This document shows positions 6,488 through 8,308 of a stretch of 8,308 bases of DNA, piece by piece (within the stretch, counting starts at the first letter, position 1; each line of letters opens with the position of its first letter). Made by a program: the position numbers and the translations under genes. The notes under the pieces were generated by a model that saw nothing but the letters and a program-made list of their open reading frames with translations, searched no databases and was not told the DNA's origin. The DNA is from Clostridia bacterium (GTDB lineage Bacteria > Bacillota_E > RBS10-35 > JAJYVN01), in the NCBI GenBank assembly GCA_027335515.1, contig DAHWHT010000107.1:1-8308 (forward strand). The letters run 5' to 3'.

Positions 6488-6509
6488 AAAAACGATTCCC
6501 CCTGCGGGG
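6488..6509 (-). other. Terminator-like hairpin and U-run in the glucoamylase leader
   Basis: On the minus strand CCCC-GCA-GGGG (6509-6499) is followed after six bases by TTTTT (6492-6488). The stem is only 4 bp, so it is weak. It sits about 12 nt after the -10 element at 6521-6526, in the untranslated leader before the ATG at 6445. It could be a minor attenuator or a leftover terminator. Confidence is low because of the short stem. Confidence 0.25.
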
Positions 6510-6520
6510 CCCACGGCTGA

Positions 6521-6529
6521 AGCATAGCA
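6521..6529 (-). promoter_or_regulatory. Extended -10 promoter for the glucoamylase gene
   Basis: The minus strand reads TGC-TATGCT: a TGn extension (6527-6529) directly before a good -10 hexamer (6521-6526), with a recognisable -35 missing (GGTCCC at 17-bp spacing). Extended -10 promoters often tolerate a poor -35. Start of transcription near 6514 would leave a leader of roughly 70 nt before ATG 6445. Its position after the glycosyltransferase stop supports a separate glucoamylase transcript. Confidence 0.45.
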
Positions 6530-6538
6530 CGCGGCTAA

Positions 6539-6571
6539 CAGACGGGACCAGCCGCACCGCGGCGCCGTCCG
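6539..6571 (-). terminator. Nested hairpin after the glycosyltransferase, candidate terminator
   Basis: On the minus strand CGGACGG (6571-6565) pairs with CCGTCTG (6545-6539), seven pairs including one G-U. Inside it GCCGC (6563-6559) pairs with GCGGC (6555-6551) around GGT. The structure begins 3 nt after the glycosyltransferase TGA (6575-6577). It is followed by TTAG rather than a full U-run. It would separate the methyltransferase-glycosyltransferase transcript from the glucoamylase promoter just beyond. Confidence 0.45.
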
Positions 6572-6574
6572 GGC

Positions 6575-7765
6575 TCACGGCGCGCTCAGGCCCGTCAACC
6601 GCTGCAGCAGTACCACCCCCGCCCGGGCCTGGGGATCGCCGAGTACCCGCAACTGTTCCTGGAGCAGGCGCTCCGTCCGCTCGGCGCCCCAGCGGCGGCA
6701 CCAGACGGTCCAGCCATCCGGCGCGGAGCCGCGGCCGTCGCTGGCGCTCCATGCCCGGGCCCACGCCAGCGCGGCGTCCCGCAGGGCCCCCGCAACGGTG
6801 GGTGCCACCTCGCGCAGGCGCGCGTAGACCCGACAGCCCCGGGCATAGCGGTCCGGATCCAGCCACGGGGGGCATACGGCCATGTAGCCCACCTCGAAGT
6901 CCGGGTGGTGCTCGAGAAACACCCTGTAGTTGCGCTGCAGATCACTTGGATGCCGCTCGCGCGGCGGGTGCTCCTGGTGCCAGACGGCGGCGTCCGGATG
7001 CGCCAGAAACCGCGTCCCGGCACGCGCGAGCCGATAGCCGAACTCCCAGTCCTCCAGCCCATATCCCCGGAACGCCTCGCAGAACCCACCCACCCGTTCG
7101 GCGAGTCGCCGCGGGATCGATACGCCCCGGGTCACGCACCACAGAAACGGTGCCGCGTGCGGCGGCGCCACGCGCAACGGCGTATGCGCCTGGGCGAGCG
7201 GGCCCCCCGCCCAGCGCTCAAACGCCTCCCAGCGGCCAAGCAACCGCGGGTCGAGCAACGGCCCAGGCCGGCCCTCCCCGGCCACTCCGTGCTGCGCGGG
7301 GGTAAAGTCCGCAAACCGCCACGTGTAGACCGACCGCCACACCCACGGGTGGCCGGTGACGCAGGTCGGCCCACCCCCCGCGTGCAGGCGCCGGTGGGTG
7401 GCGACCAGCCGGGGCGGCGCCAACACATCCCCGTCCATAAAGAGCACCACCGCGCCGTCGGCTGCGGCGAGGCCCACGTTGCGCGCCGCGGCGCGCCCGC
7501 GGGCCTGGCACAGGCGGATCCGCCGCAACGGGTAGGGCGGCCGGTACCCGGAAAGCCACTCCTCGGTACCGTCGCAGGAGCCGTCATCCACCAGCACGAC
7601 GTCAAAGCCGTCGGCCGGACGCTGATACTCCAGACTCCGCAGACAATATTGCAAGAGCGGCAGACGATCCCGCGTCGGGACCACCACCGTCAGATCCGGC
7701 CCGCTCCCGGCGGCCTCTTCCGACGACGCCACGCGCCAGCCTCCCCCCGGCGGGCACCGCAGCAC
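6575..7765 (-). CDS. Family 2 glycosyltransferase with galactosyltransferase-type C-terminal region
   Basis: The protein (396 residues, GTG start at 7765) has a GT-A fold and should transfer a sugar from a nucleotide-sugar to a glycan, lipid or protein acceptor at the cytoplasmic face. The nucleotide-binding strand is LTVVVPTRDRLPLLQYCLRSL (residues 25-45). VVLVDDGSCDGTEEW follows at 57-70, then the RGRAAARNVGLA helix and FMDGDVL, with D111-G-D113 as the metal-binding DxD. The acceptor-side motif is YGLEDWEFGYRLARAG (235-250, likely catalytic E238-D239), typical of Glyco_transf_7C galactosyltransferase-like proteins, and H263 follows in VWHQEH. Residues 290-396 form an Arg/Ala-rich helical tail I cannot assign. 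No membrane segment is visible. The start is 12 nt behind the methyltransferase TAG, whose last bases are part of the Shine-Dalgarno (AGGGTGG, 7-nt spacer), so the two genes are probably co-translated. The substrate cannot be inferred; GTG usage and the first 20 residues are the only uncertain parts. Confidence 0.92.
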   Translation of the reverse strand: MLRCPPGGGWRVASSEEAAGSGPDLTVVVPTRDRLPLLQYCLRSLEYQRPADGFDVVLVDDGSCDGTEEWLSGYRPPYPLRRIRLCQARGRAAARNVGLAAADGAVVLFMDGDVLAPPRLVATHRRLHAGGGPTCVTGHPWVWRSVYTWRFADFTPAQHGVAGEGRPGPLLDPRLLGRWEAFERWAGGPLAQAHTPLRVAPPHAAPFLWCVTRGVSIPRRLAERVGGFCEAFRGYGLEDWEFGYRLARAGTRFLAHPDAAVWHQEHPPRERHPSDLQRNYRVFLEHHPDFEVGYMAVCPPWLDPDRYARGCRVYARLREVAPTVAGALRDAALAWARAWSASDGRGSAPDGWTVWCRRWGAERTERLLQEQLRVLGDPQARAGVVLLQRLTGLSAP

Positions 7766-7777
7766 CCACAGACCACC

Positions 7778-8308
7778 CTATGACGGAGGGGAGGACCAGG
7801 CCACCGCGTGCAGCGCGATGCCGGCGGCAACGGCGGCGTTAAGCGACTCCACCGGACCCGGCATCGCCAGCGTGAGACGGCGGCACCGCGCGGCGACGGC
7901 GGGCGACACCCCCGCCCCCTCGGATCCGATCACCAACCCGACGGGTGGTCGCAGCAGACCGCCGCACAGGGGCGTGCCCGCACGCGGTTGCATCGCCCAC
8001 CAGGCACGATCGGGATCCAGGGCCGCCGCCAGATCCACGACCGCACGGTGCGAGAGGTGGAACACTGCCCCGGCGGAGGCGCGCAGGGCCTTGTCCCCCA
8101 ACGGATCGGCCGTGCCCGGTCCCGTGAGCAGCAGGGAACCGGCACCACCAAAGGCGAGCAGACATCGGGCAATGGCGCCCACGTTACCCGGATCCTGCAC
8201 CCCGTCAAGGGCAACGGCCACGGGGGCAGAGGCGGCGAAGGCGGACGCCAGTTGAACGATGGCCGCGCAGCCCTGGGGGGAGCGCGTCCGCGCGAGCGCG
8301 GCCGCCAG
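7778..8308 (-). CDS. SpoU/TrmH-family RNA 2'-O-ribose methyltransferase (N-terminus outside window)
   Basis: The enzyme transfers a methyl group from S-adenosylmethionine to the 2'-OH of a ribose in rRNA or tRNA; the SPOUT fold is a deep trefoil knot and works as a dimer. The 176 visible residues run from the right edge to TAG at 7778-7780. The frame stays open upstream of the GTG at 8221, and the residues there include SPQG, matching the TPQG that precedes the catalytic domain in RlmB/YsgA-like proteins. The gene therefore starts beyond the window, and GTG 8221 is internal. Motif 1 is LDGVQDPGNVGAIAR (N42, R48), motif 2 is LVIGSEGAG (E130) and motif 3 is MPGPVESLNAAVAAGIAL (S155, N157). All three are intact and the C-terminus is of normal length. 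The missing N-terminus would hold the RNA-binding substrate domain. RlmB versus a YsgA-like 23S rRNA enzyme cannot be separated here, so no symbol is given. The glycosyltransferase follows 12 nt downstream. Confidence 0.94.
   Translation of the reverse strand: MAAALARTRSPQGCAAIVQLASAFAASAPVAVALDGVQDPGNVGAIARCLLAFGGAGSLLLTGPGTADPLGDKALRASAGAVFHLSHRAVVDLAAALDPDRAWWAMQPRAGTPLCGGLLRPPVGLVIGSEGAGVSPAVAARCRRLTLAMPGPVESLNAAVAAGIALHAVAWSSPPS

Noticed and set aside
3791..6520. A 909-codon plus-strand open frame antisense to the glucoamylase
   Set aside because: It is rich in Arg, Pro, Gly, Val and His without any domain, and the opposite strand carries every GH15 motif. Long antisense frames arise freely in GC-rich genes.
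6905..7783. A 292-codon plus-strand open frame antisense to the glycosyltransferase
   Set aside because: The minus strand carries the DDG, DGD and GLEDWE motifs; the plus product is Pro/Arg-rich shadow sequence.
7778..8221. A complete 147-residue methyltransferase starting at GTG 8221
   Set aside because: The frame stays open to the window edge and encodes family sequence (SPQG) upstream, so the gene is longer and simply cut by the edge.
1..8308. Search for CRISPR arrays, tRNA or rRNA genes, insertion-sequence ends, toxin-antitoxin pairs and phage attachment sites
   Set aside because: No regularly spaced repeats, cloverleaf arms, transposase motifs or paired small genes were found by reading; the spacers contain only short inverted repeats.

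Overview
The window is about 70% GC, tightly packed and bacterial. By hand count, sampled blocks of the recognisable genes are 70-75% GC. Gene content (SpoU-family rRNA methylase, family 2 glycosyltransferase, GH15 glucoamylase, PepC-type peptidase) does not fix the phylum. A GC-rich terrestrial or thermophilic lineage would fit, but that is inference. No tRNA, rRNA, CRISPR array, transposase or phage gene was recognised.

Layout: six of the seven genes lie on the minus strand, so transcription runs mostly right to left. From the right edge these are a SpoU/TrmH-type RNA 2'-O-methyltransferase (7778-8308, start outside the window), a GT2 glycosyltransferase only 12 nt behind it (6575-7765), a GH15 glucoamylase/glucodextranase-like enzyme (3935-6445) and a PepC/bleomycin-hydrolase-type cysteine aminopeptidase (2481 to about 3809). 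A 320-bp convergent spacer (2161-2480) separates pepC from the only plus-strand gene, a small histidine-bearing four-helix membrane protein (1624-2160). A 423-bp divergent spacer (1201-1623) holding palindromes follows. Next come an unrecognised 154-residue protein of clearly lower GC (736-1200) and the first 180 codons of a protein ending at the window edge in an HELHH zinc-protease motif (1-540).

The methyltransferase and glycosyltransferase look translationally coupled. A nested hairpin and an extended -10 promoter sit between the glycosyltransferase and the glucoamylase, so the glucoamylase probably has its own transcript. A perfect 10-bp hairpin lies just past the glucoamylase stop, before pepC. 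The glucoamylase releases glucose from alpha-glucans and PepC trims peptides. Both lack a visible signal peptide and look cytoplasmic.

No clearly new multi-gene system was found. The best leads are the low-GC orphan with its palindrome-bearing divergent promoter region, the edge-truncated HELHH protein, the histidine-bearing membrane protein, and the mutually exclusive hairpins between the glucoamylase and pepC.
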